Assembly: GCF_020379485.1 (NCBI RefSeq)
Contig: NC_063439.1
Location: 9,402,466-9,466,465 of the forward strand
DNA from: Brassica napus
Taxonomy: Eukaryota > Streptophyta > Magnoliopsida > Brassicales > Brassicaceae
Direction: 5' to 3'
Length of the DNA: 64,000 nt
Part shown: positions 22,799 through 35,488 of the stretch, one piece after another
Numbering within the stretch: position 1 is the first letter of the stretch
How the letters are laid out: every line of letters starts with the position of its first letter
The notes under the pieces: model-generated
What the model was told of the DNA's origin: nothing
What the model saw: only the letters and a program-made list of their open reading frames with translations
Database searches by the model: none
Position numbers and translations under genes: made by a program

Positions 22799-24970
22799 TT
22801 TGATGTCTTTTTCTTTTACAACTATAATTGATTACATATGGCCCACAGTATCGGCTTGATGAAATGAAGTAAACAAATCTTCTTTAGTTTCTTAACTAAT
22901 AAAAGTACTAAATCTGGTTAATATATAGAGAGAATTTTTTTTTTTTTTTTGACAAAAGGAGATATATAGAAGATAATTGTCTCTATATATATCTAATATA
23001 TAGAGAGAATTATCTTTTATTGTTTTGGGAAATAAGAGTTTGTAGAAAACCGAAGTTAGGTATTGAATGAAGTGCACACAAAAAAAAAGGTATTGAATGA
23101 AGACAGTCATCTAATAAAGTTAGAACCAACGAGCATTCTATAGTTTCCAAGATTGTGGCGACAAGTTTTTAGTTTGGACTACGGTCGAATAAGTTACCTA
23201 AAATAATGATCCTTCTTTCTAATTTTTTTACCATAACAGAATATATGTTTAAATAAGATTAAGACGATAATGCTTTATGCATGCAATTCATGGATACTTG
23301 ATACTACCTTAAATCATATTAGTAAATTATTTTCTGGATAATATGATTTAGTATTCTAGCGTAATATTATAGTAGTATTTTCACATTTGGTACTAGAGGA
23401 ACATCTCAAAACATTTGGTAGTATAAATCACATTTGGTATTATATGGAAATTTTTTTTTTGCTAAACTCCCTATATGCAAATTATAGCCATGCATGCTCG
23501 TTTAGCTGACGTACCATTGATTTCTACTGTCAACGTCCACATGATATGTTAGTTTTGCTTACGTATATCAATACTCAACTGTATCTTGGAAGGATTGGTC
23601 GCTACCGTCGAGCGACTTGTACTTTGTGACATTTATAACTTAAAATCGGTATTGTTAATTTTTTTTCCAAAAAATGTATATATAGATATAATTCTGGTCT
23701 TCAACCGTCAAGGTTTGAGCTAATGCTAGCAAAGTGTCACCACCTATATTCAAATCCTCATAATACATTGTGTACTTTGAACTTTTAGTAATATAAGATG
23801 AATCCCTTATATATTAATTGAGGATCTTTTAAAAAATTAGAACCTTAATTTTGTATTAATTAAAAAAAACCTCAATTCTATGTGGCACTTCTAAATGCCT
23901 TCTAAATCCTATTTCTAAGAATTCTAGAGCACCTAATATAAACCATAGTTTAATATAACGTTGTCACGTATTTCCATAATTATATAACATAAGAAAAGTC
24001 GATTTTAAAGTGGAGATTAATACCCGTATGAAAACATTGGCGACTGTATGTATAATACATATGAAAACCGGGCCGTCTGTATTAAGACCTGTTTGGCATT
24101 ATTTGCATAACTACTAATGGCGGACAAGATTTATTAGGTTCAATGAAGATGAAGGTATAATAGCTTTAACAAAAATACAGTATCAATGAACCTATAAAAA
24201 TGGCGGAATAGAGTTATTAGGTTCATCATTATCATTAGGTCCTTGCCGACAGCCTTATATATCAATAAGGTTCGTGACTGTTATTAGGTTCATCATTATT
24301 ATTAGGTCCTGGCCGAGTGCCTTATATATCAGTTGTTTGTGTGTTTCGAGTAATGTTCTTGCCTGTTTAACGAATCTTCCAAAAGCTGAACAAATCACAT
24401 GATTATAAATGGTAATCAAAGAAGTCTGTTGCGAATGTTAAATCTTTTTGGATAAAAATATACATTATCTACATTCACTATAAAAGTCTAAATATTCATC
24501 ACATATAAGTACCGTATACTGGAATCTCTACAGTAGTTCAATTTTTGTTATTCTCTATGTTGAAGACAACAATATAATTGGAACTCTATAAACATATATA
24601 TACTCCAGTGGACTTTTAATCTCCTATATACAGTATAGCAGGTAAGAACGAGTATGTATATAACTAATCAAACCGTCAAATTACCATTAATAATCAATAA
24701 ATTAACCAGATCGTCGGTTCGAGTTAAATAAGGAAATACAGAAGTGGTTGTGATCGTATGTGTTTAAAAAGTTAATTTTGTATTTAGTAGAAGATTACTT
24801 TTGCACCAAGTCTTCCATCGAAATTAATTTGGAGTTAGAAAAGGAACATACATTAAGGAACTGACGTTTGAGAAACAAGAAAGATCCACTTTCCGTTTTA
24901 AAGGTGGAAAATATTAGGCGAATTTATTTGCCTTCATAAGCAAGCGTTTATTTGTACAGAATACTGTAGT
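22799..24970. other. AT-rich spacer, no gene
   Basis: No coding region seen. Around 22931-22950 a T-run plus GACAAAAGG sits between similar ATATATAGAGA-type stretches, and near 23452-23464 a T-run plus GCTAAA sits between TATATGGAAAT and TATATGCAAAT. Both resemble very short retroposed tails. At 23803 TCCCTTATATATTAATTGAGG resembles the 5' end of the Helitron family seen complete at 26702, without a matching 3' end. Confidence 0.45.
24216..24330. repeat. Tandem duplication, two units of about 67 bp
   Basis: The phrase beginning ATTAGGTTCATCATTAT, continuing ATTAGGTCCT(T/G)GCCGA and ending GCCTTATATATCA occurs twice in direct succession with a few differences. Non-coding. Confidence 0.65.
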
Positions 24971-24972
24971 TA

Positions 24973-25232
24973 CTCCCTCCGTTTTTTAATATAAGTCGTT
25001 GTAGAGAAATTTTTTTGTTCCAAATTATATGTCGTTTTCGGTTTTCTATGTAAAATTTATTAGTAATTAATGTTGTACGACCAATGATAATATATCTTTT
25101 ATTTTTCTATTGGTTGAATTGTGGTTAGGTAAATAATTAATTATGTTTTTGTTTAGAAAATATAAAAAATTAATGGTTTTCTTAATCTACGTGCATAGCT
25201 ATAAAACGACTTATATTAAAAAACGGAGGGAG
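24973..25232. mobile_element. Stowaway-type MITE, 260 bp
   Basis: Terminal inverted repeats of roughly 30 bp begin CTCCCTCCGTTTTTTAATAT and end with the reverse complement, ACGGAGGGAG. A TA dinucleotide duplication flanks the element (24971-24972 and 25233-25234). CTCCCTCCGT ends with TA target sites define Stowaway, the Tc1/mariner-derived MITEs. Non-coding. Confidence 0.92.
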
Positions 25233-26701
25233 TAATAATTAACGATCTTGTTCAAATAAGGCTACTACATGCACATATATTCATTATGTCTATAATTACA
25301 AGCCGTAATCTGTGTGGATATATCTACATATTGATTACATAAATCAATTTTATTAATTATATGTTTGACGTCTACATATACTCACGTTTACATTACCAAA
25401 GCTAGGTAATAATGATGACATCAATAAATCAGATTTTCGATTTGAAACCATTCAAATCCATGAGTTCCATTCAAATCCATGAGTCCATATAACTTGCTTC
25501 AAGTCATCCCCTATATATTGACTGAAAAAAATTTAAAAGGTTGTAATTTTAAATTTGTATTAATTAAAAAAAATTATTTAGGTGTCACTTAATTAAAATA
25601 TCAATTAATTTTATGTGGCAGCATGACAAGCAATTTAAAGTAATGTGTAAGTCCAAAATCAATTCGCTAGAGAAACTAATACTAACCCAAACATAAAAGT
25701 ATATGATAAAAAGTATAAATAAACCAAGCTCGAGACCATATAAATGAGAGTTTCTTTATTAAAATACTTTTAATCATTGTTTAAGAAAATAATCTACCAA
25801 GAGCGTGGATCTTCTACTCCAAATATCGACAGTTACGTATAAATGATAGTTCCTTTATTATATATAGATTTCAATACTATTAACTTAATACTTTATGCAT
25901 AAATATCCAATATAATTGCCTTGAGGTAAAAGAAAAGTGAAAATATGAAAAATTAATATTTAAGATGCAAAAACTTTGTCAAGGCAAGAACTAAAAATAT
26001 TTTTTGGGGAGTTAAGTAAAATTATAGTAAATGCAAATCATATTAGTTAATAGTAATTATAGACGATGTTAACATATAAGCTAATCATATTTAAACGATA
26101 AGTAACCATCATCTTTCCAACTAGCAATCAGCCAAAAAAAACCTGTTTGGTTTAGTCCTTTGGAAAAAGAGATCTATTTTTACAAATTATTTTTAGATTT
26201 AATTATAAAATACAAAAAAAAAATTGACTATATTACGTACGATTCAGTACAAGAAACATGTTTGCAAACTATCTACGATTTAGTAATTTGAATTAATGAT
26301 GTTCAATTCGGTAAAAACTGGACCAACTAAAACCGAACAAAATCGAAATAGAAAAATTAGTTTATTTGGTAACACCACATAAACCGAATATATGTTATTT
26401 CTAGAAACCGTGGTATATAGATATGGTTCAGAATATAAACTGATCAAACCATACAAACCGAATAAACTGATTAATTAAAATATAGTAGTATAGTTTTATG
26501 CAAATTACATAATATAGTTATATACATGTAGTTTATTTTATTTATATGATCTTGATATTTGAGACGTTAATATGAATAATTGGTTATTCTTAAGTAAAGG
26601 CTTTCTTTGACATATATTTGTCTTAAATTTAGTATATTGTTATTTTTTTGTTTTCATCTTATAAATCTATAATAACTAATTTATTTAACAATTATTTTTA
26701 A
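25233..26701. other. AT-rich spacer with an orphan Helitron-like 5' end
   Basis: At 25507 TCCCCTATATATTGACTG after an A, with the following phrase AGGTGTCACTTAATTA, matches the start of the complete element at 26702. No hairpin/CTAG end precedes 26702, so it may be a truncated copy or one split by that later insertion. No gene seen. Confidence 0.45.
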
Positions 26702-27651
26702 TCCCATATATATTAACTGATGATCATTTAAAAAAAGAAATTTTGCTTATGTGTCACTTAATTAGGATGACAATTTAGCTTACGCGGCAGCTTAAGAATC
26801 AATTGAAAAAATGTTAGTCCAAATCCAATTACTATGGAATATTATATTAAGCCAAAATATAAGAAAAGTGTAATCTTTCCTTAAATAAAAGCTACGAAAT
26901 TACATAATATGATTAACATATATAAGACAAGTAATGACTATGAATAATAAATATTTGATAACAATTTTTATATCATTCTTCATTTTTGTTTAATTTTATA
27001 TTATTAAAAAAAATTAAACAATCACATTAACCATATATTAAAAAATATGTTTTTTCTTATATGTTATATTTTTAATTTTTTAAAATGACTTTAAATTACA
27101 AAAATAAGGAAAACTTATATGTTATATTTTTTTTTGAAATGACTTTAGATTACAAAAATGAGGAAACCTTATATGTTATTTTTTTCTTATATGTTAGATT
27201 ATTTCTTATATGTTATATTTTAATTTTTTTAAATGACCGTAAATTACAAAATGTAAGTTTTTTAAGCATACGACTAAAAACATTAAAATGACATGTATCA
27301 ATTCGATGGTTGATGTGAAACTTTTCAAAACCATATGGAAGATAAATGCCAAAATAATTCAACTGTAAAAACAAATTGTTTACTTTTTTTCAAGAATGTG
27401 TTCAGGGAAAAAAACTAAAGTTTTTGTGTCATAATTTATTTAATGTCCAATCCAACCAATCCATGATATATTAATTATAGTTTAGTTCAACAGTTTTTTA
27501 AAAAAAATTGATCCGGTTCATCGGAATAAATGATATAATATCAACAAAACATATTATATATGTATAAATAAAATAATCAAATATAAAAAGAAAGTTATCG
27601 ATAATATATACAAATAAACTTACCCTGCGCAAAGCGCAGGTCTTATCCTAG
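26702..27651 (+). mobile_element. Non-autonomous Helitron, 950 bp
   Basis: Starts TCCCATATATATTAACTGATG after A (26701). Ends with the hairpin CCTGCGC-AAA-GCGCAGG (about 27624-27640), then TCTTATCCTAG (27641-27651), followed by T. No Rep/helicase frame. The family differs from the 6.5-18 kb Helitrons in both ends. Confidence 0.8.
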
Positions 27652-28605
27652 TAACACATTATAACTTAACCCAAACAAGTTTAGAATATGGAAAACAAGA
27701 CTTAACTCTATATTCTTATAAATTTATAATCCACCAGATCAGACCAATATTAATTTAATAAATTTGAAATATTAGAAAAGAACTACATATGCAAAGACAC
27801 AACTTGTACACTTGTAAGGATCCCCGTGACGAGTACCGACTAGTCATCATCAGGGATTCAATTGAAAGTGAAGATAAAATGCAAAGGGGTTTTTTAATCA
27901 AGAGATCTAACAAAACTAATGTACATACCGAAAATGTTATAATTAAATTGAGGGTCTGGTGTCTATCAAAATAGCAAGTTACAGAGCATACTCTTGTAAT
28001 TCATGTGAATGTTGGTGTGTATACAAAAACTTTTGAAACACAGAGAGATATGAACATTTGCAGTGGGTGGTGAGATGATTTAATGTGGATGAATATGGGT
28101 AGTTTAAAAGTCATATGCATATTTAATGAATTTCTGCATCACCCAACATGTACGTATTCATTAACTGTACATATGCCTAAAATCAAATGCTATGTACTTG
28201 CCAATATTGGCATCATGAAGGTTTTGCAAATTTAGATAAAACTGTAGCTTTCTCTTACATAAATACTAGTTTACTCACATGGTCTAGTTTCAATTAATAT
28301 GGCAACATGTGTCACCTTCAAAACATAAATACTTATGCTTATCAACTTCTGTAGCACCATAGATAGATTACTACTTTGAATTTAAGATTTCATAGAGATA
28401 ATAGATTCGTTTACTAAACCGGATGTACCACGGGAACCAGGAATACCGAAGTATTGTCCAGTTTAACTTTCCTGGCCAACAAGATAAGAAAAGCCCAATA
28501 GAAACAACATAAGAAACTTCCAGTACAATCATATGAAACAACTGTCCAAATTATGTTATACGCCAAGTCCATACATACTTGTTCGGTCGATATGCCAAGT
28601 CCTTG
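27652..28605. other. Spacer, no supported gene
   Basis: A 61-codon open stretch at 27789-27974 (starting MQRHNLYTCKDPRDEYRL) has no recognised domain and no supporting context. I do not call it a gene. Confidence 0.4.
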
Positions 28606-28839
28606 TTTTTTTTTTTTTTTTGTCAAACAGATACTTCATTAAATAAGAGACTTGGACCCGTCCAAAGTTAAAAGTTCAATACAGCAGAAACAGAAGACAG
28701 ATAAATAGGATGGGCTGAATGAGCCGAAATAGAGGTTGACTGGGCTAAGTCCCTTTCTGCGAGGGCATCAGCGTCTCGATTCTGAGCTCAAGGGATGAAA
28801 GAGAACGTGATATCGGAGAAAGCGGACGAGATCTGTTGA
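28606..28839 (-). mobile_element. 5'-truncated LINE (non-LTR retrotransposon) tail
   Basis: On the minus strand the piece encodes the end of an RNase H-like domain (QNRDADALAERDLA, a typical non-LTR retrotransposon phrase). Next come a short 3' UTR and TTTGAC plus a poly(A) run. It is flanked by a 14-bp target-site duplication, ATGCCAAGTCCTTG (28592-28605) and ATGCCAAGTGCTTG (28840-28853), with one mismatch. About 234 bp remain, so most of the element was never copied or was lost. Confidence 0.82.
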
Positions 28840-28853
28840 ATGCCAAGTGCTTG

Positions 28854-29330
28854 CCTCTTTAACAATTGTCAAAGGTATACTTTACATTTTTTATGTACCT
28901 TATTGGTTGATCTAATTAGTTCCAAAAAACGTATCTAGTGCTATAGAATAGGTTAGCTATACAATATTGCATGACCCAAATTTGGAGTGTTTTCCAACTA
29001 ATGTCATAAGATAACCGGATCATCTATCACCGAACTACAATGTAAACTCTATAAGTCAAAGACAAAGTCAAACTTTACATGGCTATTGTTCTGTTTTAAA
29101 GGCTCGAACCCCGGAGAGAGTGTTACAGCACATTCACAAGTCTTGCTTACAACTTAATCACACAACCATGCAGGCTATACTTAACGTATGATTATGCAAA
29201 AAAGTGACAGAGATGTATATTTTTTACATTAACACATAACAATATATATATAAGCATATATACTTACTTTAAGGAGTTTACACACAACACATAAAACATG
29301 TCACACGGACTATACACACATATGCAAGCA
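28854..29330. other. Spacer downstream of the CML44-like gene
   Basis: AT-rich sequence expected to hold the 3' UTR and poly(A) site of the minus-strand EF-hand gene. No other feature seen. Confidence 0.5.
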
Positions 29331-29795
29331 TCATTGGACATGTAACATCATGTTCTTGAACTCTTCAAAATCAATAACACCATCAAGATTCTTGTCATGG
29401 GCTCGAATCATCCTCCCACAATCCCAACTCTTTGTCTCCTCCTCGAATCCGAGCCGTTCCAACACCGTTCGAAGCTCCTCCGACGAAATATAACCATCTC
29501 CGTTCACGTCAAACACATTAAACGCCCCCACGATCGCATCATCATTATCAACAACACTATCGTTCTTTGTTTCCTTCCTATCCGAAACGGCGTCGTCGTA
29601 GAACCGAAGGAACTCGTCTAAGTCGAGACTCTGTTTTCCAACGAACAGTTCGAGTTCTTCGGGAGTGTGTTCGGACCAGCCGAGTCTCTCTAGTATCCAA
29701 TGAAGCTCGTCGAGGGTCACGAGACCGTCTTGGTTCTTGTCGAGCTTGTGGAACATTCTTTGGAGATCGTTTATGCTTATGAATGAACAATCCAT
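29331..29795 (-). CDS. CML44: Calmodulin-like EF-hand protein (CML44-like)
   Basis: A single-exon gene of 154 aa, usual for plant CML proteins and close to Arabidopsis CML44 (At1g21550), which has the same position relative to the neighbouring genes. It should sense cytosolic calcium and bind targets. Canonical loops are DKNQDGLVTLDE (EF1, about residue 20), DVNGDGYISSEE (EF3, about 98) and DKNLDGVIDFEE (EF4, about 134). The second hand (around LDLDEFLRFYDD, about 57) is degenerate and probably does not bind calcium. There is no N-terminal myristoylation signal or transmembrane segment. The ATG is the only one that gives the full EF1 helix. Frames on the opposite strand across this gene are shadows. 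Confidence 0.93.
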   Translation of the reverse strand: MDCSFISINDLQRMFHKLDKNQDGLVTLDELHWILERLGWSEHTPEELELFVGKQSLDLDEFLRFYDDAVSDRKETKNDSVVDNDDAIVGAFNVFDVNGDGYISSEELRTVLERLGFEEETKSWDCGRMIRAHDKNLDGVIDFEEFKNMMLHVQ

Positions 29796-30998
29796 ACCTC
29801 TCGGTGTTTCTGTTTCTGATAGTTTTAGACGTTTTGGTTAGGGTTGGTGAAAATATGGGTACTCTGTTTCTGAATAAAGTTTCAAGCTTTATCGGCTATA
29901 GACTCTTCATAAGTACGTACGGACGGGGAAGGTGTACTTGTAGACGGAAGCGATTGAAGCGGGAAACTTCGGAGAAGATGGTTATGAAAATGACAATTGT
30001 TTTTTTCTTCTTTTAAAATGACGTTTCTAGAAGAAAAGTTATTAAAACACGACATTTCTCTCATTGTTTTTTTATAGAATTTATTCGTCAACTATGACAT
30101 TGTCAACGAAAATATGTATTAATGACTCGTCTAGTTCTAATCTAATACTGTACTATTTTGTTCAATTTATTTAACTTTGAATAACGGGTGTGATTAATAA
30201 TCGTTGATGATTTTACAATTGCGAAGCTTACTATTCTGAATAAATATAACTTTAAGATATTTTGATAGATTAGTATTATATAGTAGAGTGTTGTAGTATA
30301 TGATTTTGACGTATGGAATGTTCGGTAATGTTCTTGAGTTACGCGGCATTAAGACCGTCCACATATACTAGAGATTTATCACCGGCCGCATACGTTAGAG
30401 CATGAGCATTGGTGAACCCCATGAACAGTTATGAACCCAAATTTGTTGTTTTCTGCATTAGTGAATCCGAAGAACGAGTTCATATGAATAAAATAATAAT
30501 ATTTTTTATTTGTTTTAAAATTTAAAATTATTCAGAATACATGAATAAAATATTAAAATATATTATAAAATTTATGAAAACATTTTATTCAACCTATGTT
30601 TTAGTTTTGGAGTTTAAGTTTAGGTTTTGAGATATGTTTTAATATTTTGGTTTGTGTTTTCAGATGTAGAAAAGCTATGTTAGAGTTTTGGAGTTTAAGT
30701 TTTGGCTTTCGAGATATGTTTTAATATTTTGGTTTGTGTTTTCAAATGTAGAAAAGCTATGTTTTAAAATTTTATGTTGTTTCTTAACTTAAATTCAATT
30801 CATAGAAACATTTTGTTCGATGATCAGTCTACGCATTCAACAAAGGATTTAAGTTCGAGAATGTTTAACTTAGGATAAAAGTACACATAGAAATACCATT
30901 CAAGTTTTACAAACTGAAATACATAAGTTGATAAGTTGTTAATGAAACAAAAAGAAACAAGTTAAGATGATAGAGAGGAAAGACCGCAAAAGAGCCAT
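29796..30998. other. Spacer with an 81-bp tandem duplication
   Basis: No gene. A stretch containing GTTTTGGAGTTTAAGTTT, GAGATATGTTTTAATATTTT and GTAGAAAAGCTATGTT occurs twice in tandem at about 30604-30684 and 30685-30765. Confidence 0.6.
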
Positions 30999-31912
30999 CT
31001 AATTTCGTGAGGTAGAAGCAATGCTACCTGTAGAAGAAGAGAACACAAGTTAAAGCAGAACCAAAGTAGTAACATTGAAGATATAGACAACACAAAAAAG
31101 TCAAATGAGAAGACTTACCATCGATTCTGCTGAAGTGCTTGATCAGTAGTTCAGTACACTCCTTCCTTTCCGGACATACACACAGTAATGGAGTTGTCGT
31201 CCCGTCTCCAACCACGTTGAACACAAACAAATCTCCGTTGGTGCATCTGTTATCACGACAGAATTTTCTCCACCCTCTGCTGATGTAATATGCGCCGTCT
31301 GATTCGCTAAATCCGAAGCGCGCAGTCCATGACTTTCCCTCCTTGTTGACAAGTTTGACCTCTTTGCATTGTTGGTTCAAAGCACCACACCTCATAGCTT
31401 CCACAGGAAGAAACTACAAACACATACATAACATCAGCCAAGAAGCAGTACTAGAATCACACAATAAATAACTAAATTTTACTCACCATTTTGTCGTCCT
31501 TTTGATTTGTAGGAGTAACCTCAGCCAAGAAGCAGTAGTCGTATGAGAAAGTAGGAGCATCATCTGCGTCGGCTTCTTACTTAACGATGTGAGGATGTGT
31601 ATACTGAATCTCACAACAGCTAGGACCAAAAGGAGTCACATGAAAGACCATGTCTCCTTCGTGTTTGAAGATGACAATGTCACCGATTCGAAGATCATGT
31701 GCTTCAGTGAACTCTTTCCAACCTTTGGTGAGTGTCCTGCTTTCTCGGATCACCTCCCAAATTTGATCCGAAGCGTCCGATCTTAGCTTCCATGGTTTAT
31801 TGATCTCAGCCCCTTGTATGTGTTTTGAGTAGAAGTCAAGTGGTATTGTGAAGCCACTTTGAAAACCAGGAAGAAGAGGCTTGAAGAAATGAGGTTCTCG
31901 GGGAGTTTCCAT
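30999..31912 (-). pseudogene. REM-type two-B3-domain gene with in-frame stop
   Basis: B3 domains bind DNA; REM proteins are nuclear and often have several. Three coding exons fit: 31912-31487, 31413-31119 and 31027-30999, with GT-AG introns and matching phases (249 codons plus stop). Exon 1 encodes one B3 domain ([11 protein letters not shown]...[10 protein letters not shown]...[15 protein letters not shown]...FHVTPFG). Exon 2 carries a second B3 domain (WTARFG...GWRKFCRDNRCTNGDLFVFNVVGDG). Between them, at 31577-31579, is an in-frame TAA just after HPHIVK; the frame then continues as EADADDAPTFSYDYCF. As it stands the product is a one-B3-domain protein of 111 aa. A 5' UTR exon probably ends at the donor near 32416, with its intron ending just before the ATG. 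A short upstream ORF (MGFA) lies in that leader. It is either a recent pseudogene or a truncated allele. Confidence 0.75.
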
Positions 31913-33454
31913 CTGCAACAATCGAGTTCCAATTACATGTATTAATCGAGTTCCAATTTAAAAAAATGGCATCAAACTACTATAGACCACACAAGACCAC
32001 AGAACTATAGAAATCAAAAATGTGGTTTGTTTTTCCATTCAAGAAAGCATACTGAAGCTGTTAATCGACTAGTAACCATTGATGCTATCTATATTGCTAT
32101 GTCAAAAATTCGGTTCAAAGGTCTAATCCTATCATGCATGAAAACAATTCTAAAAGAGCCAAGTCCGGTTATATTCATGTCCTAAATTAAAACCCCCTTT
32201 TACATTTCGAACCCTTACACGAAACCCCCAAATCGAAATGAAATCCATGATAAACAAACCCTAAAAGGAAACCGTATGTCCATTTTGACCAAGAAATCGA
32301 AACCCCCTTCTCGATTTCCCACCCTAAGACGAAACCCCCAAATCGACTTCCTTAACCTAGAAACCTCTCGAGATCAAATCGAAGCTATTTCGTCCTCGGA
32401 GTGATTGAGACTCACCTGAGAGCGTTTACGAGTGACTCCGACGACGAATTGATCGAGAAAATCTCCGGTTCTGGACTCCGACACGAAATCGCCTCACAGA
32501 CGGAGAAACCCTAGATTTCGAAGAGAGAAGGGAAAATGGGATCTTTCACGCGAAACCCATTTTTTCGCACTCAACCCGCGCGATCGCGTAGCCACTCCCT
32601 CTGCGCCGCGTGGCATGACCCCGTATCATACGGGCTCACTTGGAAGACCCGGTTGACAGGTTGAAACCCATTTATTTATTTTTTTTAATCGATAAGGCCT
32701 ATGATACCGAGCCCATGACTCTCTCATAAACCCCCGATGCGGGTGGTATTACGTACGAACACATTCCAATTGATTTTTCTTTTGGAGAAACAAAAAACGA
32801 CAATTTTATTGTTTTCATGTGTATAATATAAACAAAACTATAGTGTATCATCGCCGATTCCACACCATTCCATACGGTATAAAATGAAAAAAATACTTTT
32901 AAAATCAGATAATGTATTTTATTTTTTTGGGGTCAACGATAATGTTTCATTTTACGATAGAAAATTGTTTAATATAGTTAAAGATTATGAAGGCCAGAAT
33001 CTGAGCCCAATTCAGATATTTGGGCCTTATCCTTTAGTTCGGCCCAAAATGAAAACATATAAGGTTGTGTAATAATGAGAAGCGACAAAAGCGGAAACGC
33101 TCTCTTCTCGAGTTGGCGCTTTATCTACTGACCCTCTACCTCACTGATTTTGACACTTGGAGTTCATTGGGAGCCATGACGAGATCTTCGATGAGACCAG
33201 TCAATTGCTTTTTCTAGCCACTAAAATTTAGAGTAACATAGATCTTTCTCTCCTCCTTTGATTTGACTGTTGAGAGACTTCTAGAGATGGCAATGTAAGT
33301 GAATCTCTATGGTGATCTGTTTATAGATGCAGAAGTCCCAAATAGCTTTTGAGTTTGCGTGGTCATTAGCTATATATCTTGAATATTTTTCCCTGGCATC
33401 TTGTTTTTTTACAGGACTGTGACATGAAGTTATAGTTAATCTCTGCCAGTTAAG
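31913..33454. promoter_or_regulatory. Divergent 5' region between the B3 gene and the acidic-protein gene
   Basis: It contains the spliced 5' leader of the B3 gene (exon about 32417-32540 on minus) and the 5' leader of the plus-strand gene. The latter has a donor at about 33297 (GGCAAT|GTAAGTG) and an acceptor just before 33415 (TTTTTTTACAG), and would carry a six-codon upstream ORF across the splice. Near 32895-32950 a T-run plus GGGGTCAAC lies between GATAATGTATTTTA and GATAATGTTTCATTTT, another very short retroposed tail. Confidence 0.45.
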
Positions 33455-34986
33455 ATGAGACCTGTGAAGAAGGAGCCTATTGTGATTGACTTAGACAGTG
33501 ACGATGGTGAAGATGTTCACTGTGGTGAATTGAACGAGTGTATGATGGATACTGATGTTTCATCAGAGTCTGAAGATGCTAATCCCTCCAACATGCAAAT
33601 GACCTTTCCTTCTAATGCTGGTGCAAGTGATGATGATGATTGCGACAACAAAATTGATGATCAGTATCTCAAGTTGTTTGATAGTCTCATGGACGATGGA
33701 AACTCATATCTGAGAGATAATCCACTGAGGTGTATTAGGTATGGAGTAGATAACGGAGGATACGACATACGCGAGTTTAAAGGTAAGCGTAAGAGCAGAG
33801 AAGATCTAAACACTGGTGGTCGTGCGACTAAGAAGAATGTTGCTGTGTCAATGCCTCCTCGTCGTGTCCAAGCAAGTAAAAAGAAGACAAGGGAGTTTGT
33901 GTTGAAGAGAAGAGAGAGTCCTGTGAATGATAAGAGTGTTGACGCAACAAGTCATGCGAGGAGAAGCTCGCAGCACAATGTCGAAGCTCGCGAGAAGGAG
34001 ATTAGGGAAGCCGAAATGGTACCTGATGAGCATTACAGATCTTATCTCACATCGTTAGTGGACAAGTGGAAGAGCTCAAGAACTAATCCTGAGAAGGAGG
34101 TACGAGTAAAGTGTGAGAAAGATGTAATGTCTCTGTCTGATTCCGACAGTATTGAGATTGGTGATCGTCCGTTTCTTGATGAAGAAGATTCTCCGTTTGT
34201 GCCATCAAAGAGTTATAAAGTGGTTGTAAGTATATTACCTTCATTCACCTAAGCTTTTGCCGTTTTTTAAATGTTATCTTTTGACATGATCTTTTGTTGG
34301 TCTGTAATAAGGATTTGGAGGAAGAGAGCGATGATGAGGGTGACCAATGCAATTCTTGGTTTAGGAAGGAGATAATGAATGTTCTCAAACAACCATACAG
34401 TGAAAAAGAGTTCAAAGAGCTTGAGCATGAAGCATCGGTGTGTAGATGGTTGATCAAATCCAAGGAACTGTTAGATGGAAGGGATTTTACTTATACAACG
34501 AATCAAAAGAAACCTTCATATCTCGATCAGTATCCAGGTTAGCTATATACCATATCACACATGTTCTTGGAAAGTTATGCTTTGCTTCTTCTAGAAACAA
34601 TATGGATAAACTGATAGTGCTGAATCAATATGGATAACTTCTGCGTGCTTTCGATCTCAAAGATTTTGCTGTGTGTTCTTTACCTTCATGTCGAGTTTTG
34701 CTATGGTTTGGTTTTCACAGAGTTCAAAAGGATGTTCGAGAAAGCTTTATATGGAGAGAATCGCCATAGAGCTCTGAACCTGCTGCGTGGCTTCATCTTT
34801 TATTTAACGGTATATGTGTGACCTGTTTATCTGTTATTTGAATCGTTATAAAGAGTAAAAAGATGCTTTTGTATGTGATCATCACTCTTATTGTTGGATG
34901 TTTTTTTGTTATCTCAGAAAGTTGCTCGCCATGATGCATTCAAACCTTGGCTCGACTATGAATGTTTGAAGATCACATGTTTCTGA
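33455..34986 (+). CDS. Uncharacterised acidic protein, four exons
   Basis: Exons 33455-34225, 34312-34537, 34721-34809 and 34918-34986 keep frame through GT-AG introns and give 384 aa. The N-terminus VKKEPIVIDLDSDDGED resembles a SUMO-interaction-like motif (V-I-D-L followed by acidic residues). A basic middle follows (KGKRKSRED, TKKNVAVSMPPRRVQASKKKTREFVLKRRES), a likely nuclear signal. Then comes an acidic stretch, then a conserved-looking C-terminal part (FRKEIMNVLKQPYSEKE, HDAFKPWLDYECLKI). I do not recognise the family; a nuclear, chromatin-related role is only a guess from composition. It sits where Arabidopsis has an uncharacterised gene between CML44 and the CCCH genes (possibly At1g21560). 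The start is the first ATG after the predicted leader intron. Confidence 0.72.
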
Positions 34987-35488
34987 AAGAGAGGCTCTTC
35001 AACTGATTAAAACCGACTCCACTTCCAGTTCCATGCGAGACCTTTGTTTTAACTTTTATGTCATAATCTCGATTAGGCTTTGCTTTTATTGTGTAAAATT
35101 AACTTGAATCATTGTGTAGTAGTATTAGTTCTATCTCAAAACTAGCCGAATGTTTCAAGTTTCTGTAATGTGAGTTCTCTCTCCCTCTGTTTATTGGATG
35201 CAACTTCGACTTCAGAGATTAAAATTTAAGTAGAAGTTTCAAGCGAACATATAAACAACAAAAGAGGAGAGACCACCAAAAAACAAATGTATTCAAATTT
35301 TTGGATCAATTACAAAACATATGTACAATTCTTCTCTGTATGAAGTAAAGAGTATATCTAGAAGAGAACAAAAGCTAACTAACTAAAAGAATACAAACAA
35401 ACGTATCAGAAGACCGTGTAGTTTGTCTTTCTACCAGAGAAAGCTTACCTTTGTACTCGACCAAACAAAAACTGATACCTGTTTCTTC
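34987..35488. other. Convergent 3' region, no gene
   Basis: The acidic-protein gene (+) and the chimeric CCCH gene (-) end facing each other here. The stretch should hold both 3' UTRs. Nothing else seen. Confidence 0.5.

Noticed and set aside
29567..29782. Overlapping Arg-rich frames over CML44
   Set aside because: Shadows of the EF-hand gene in other frames and strand.
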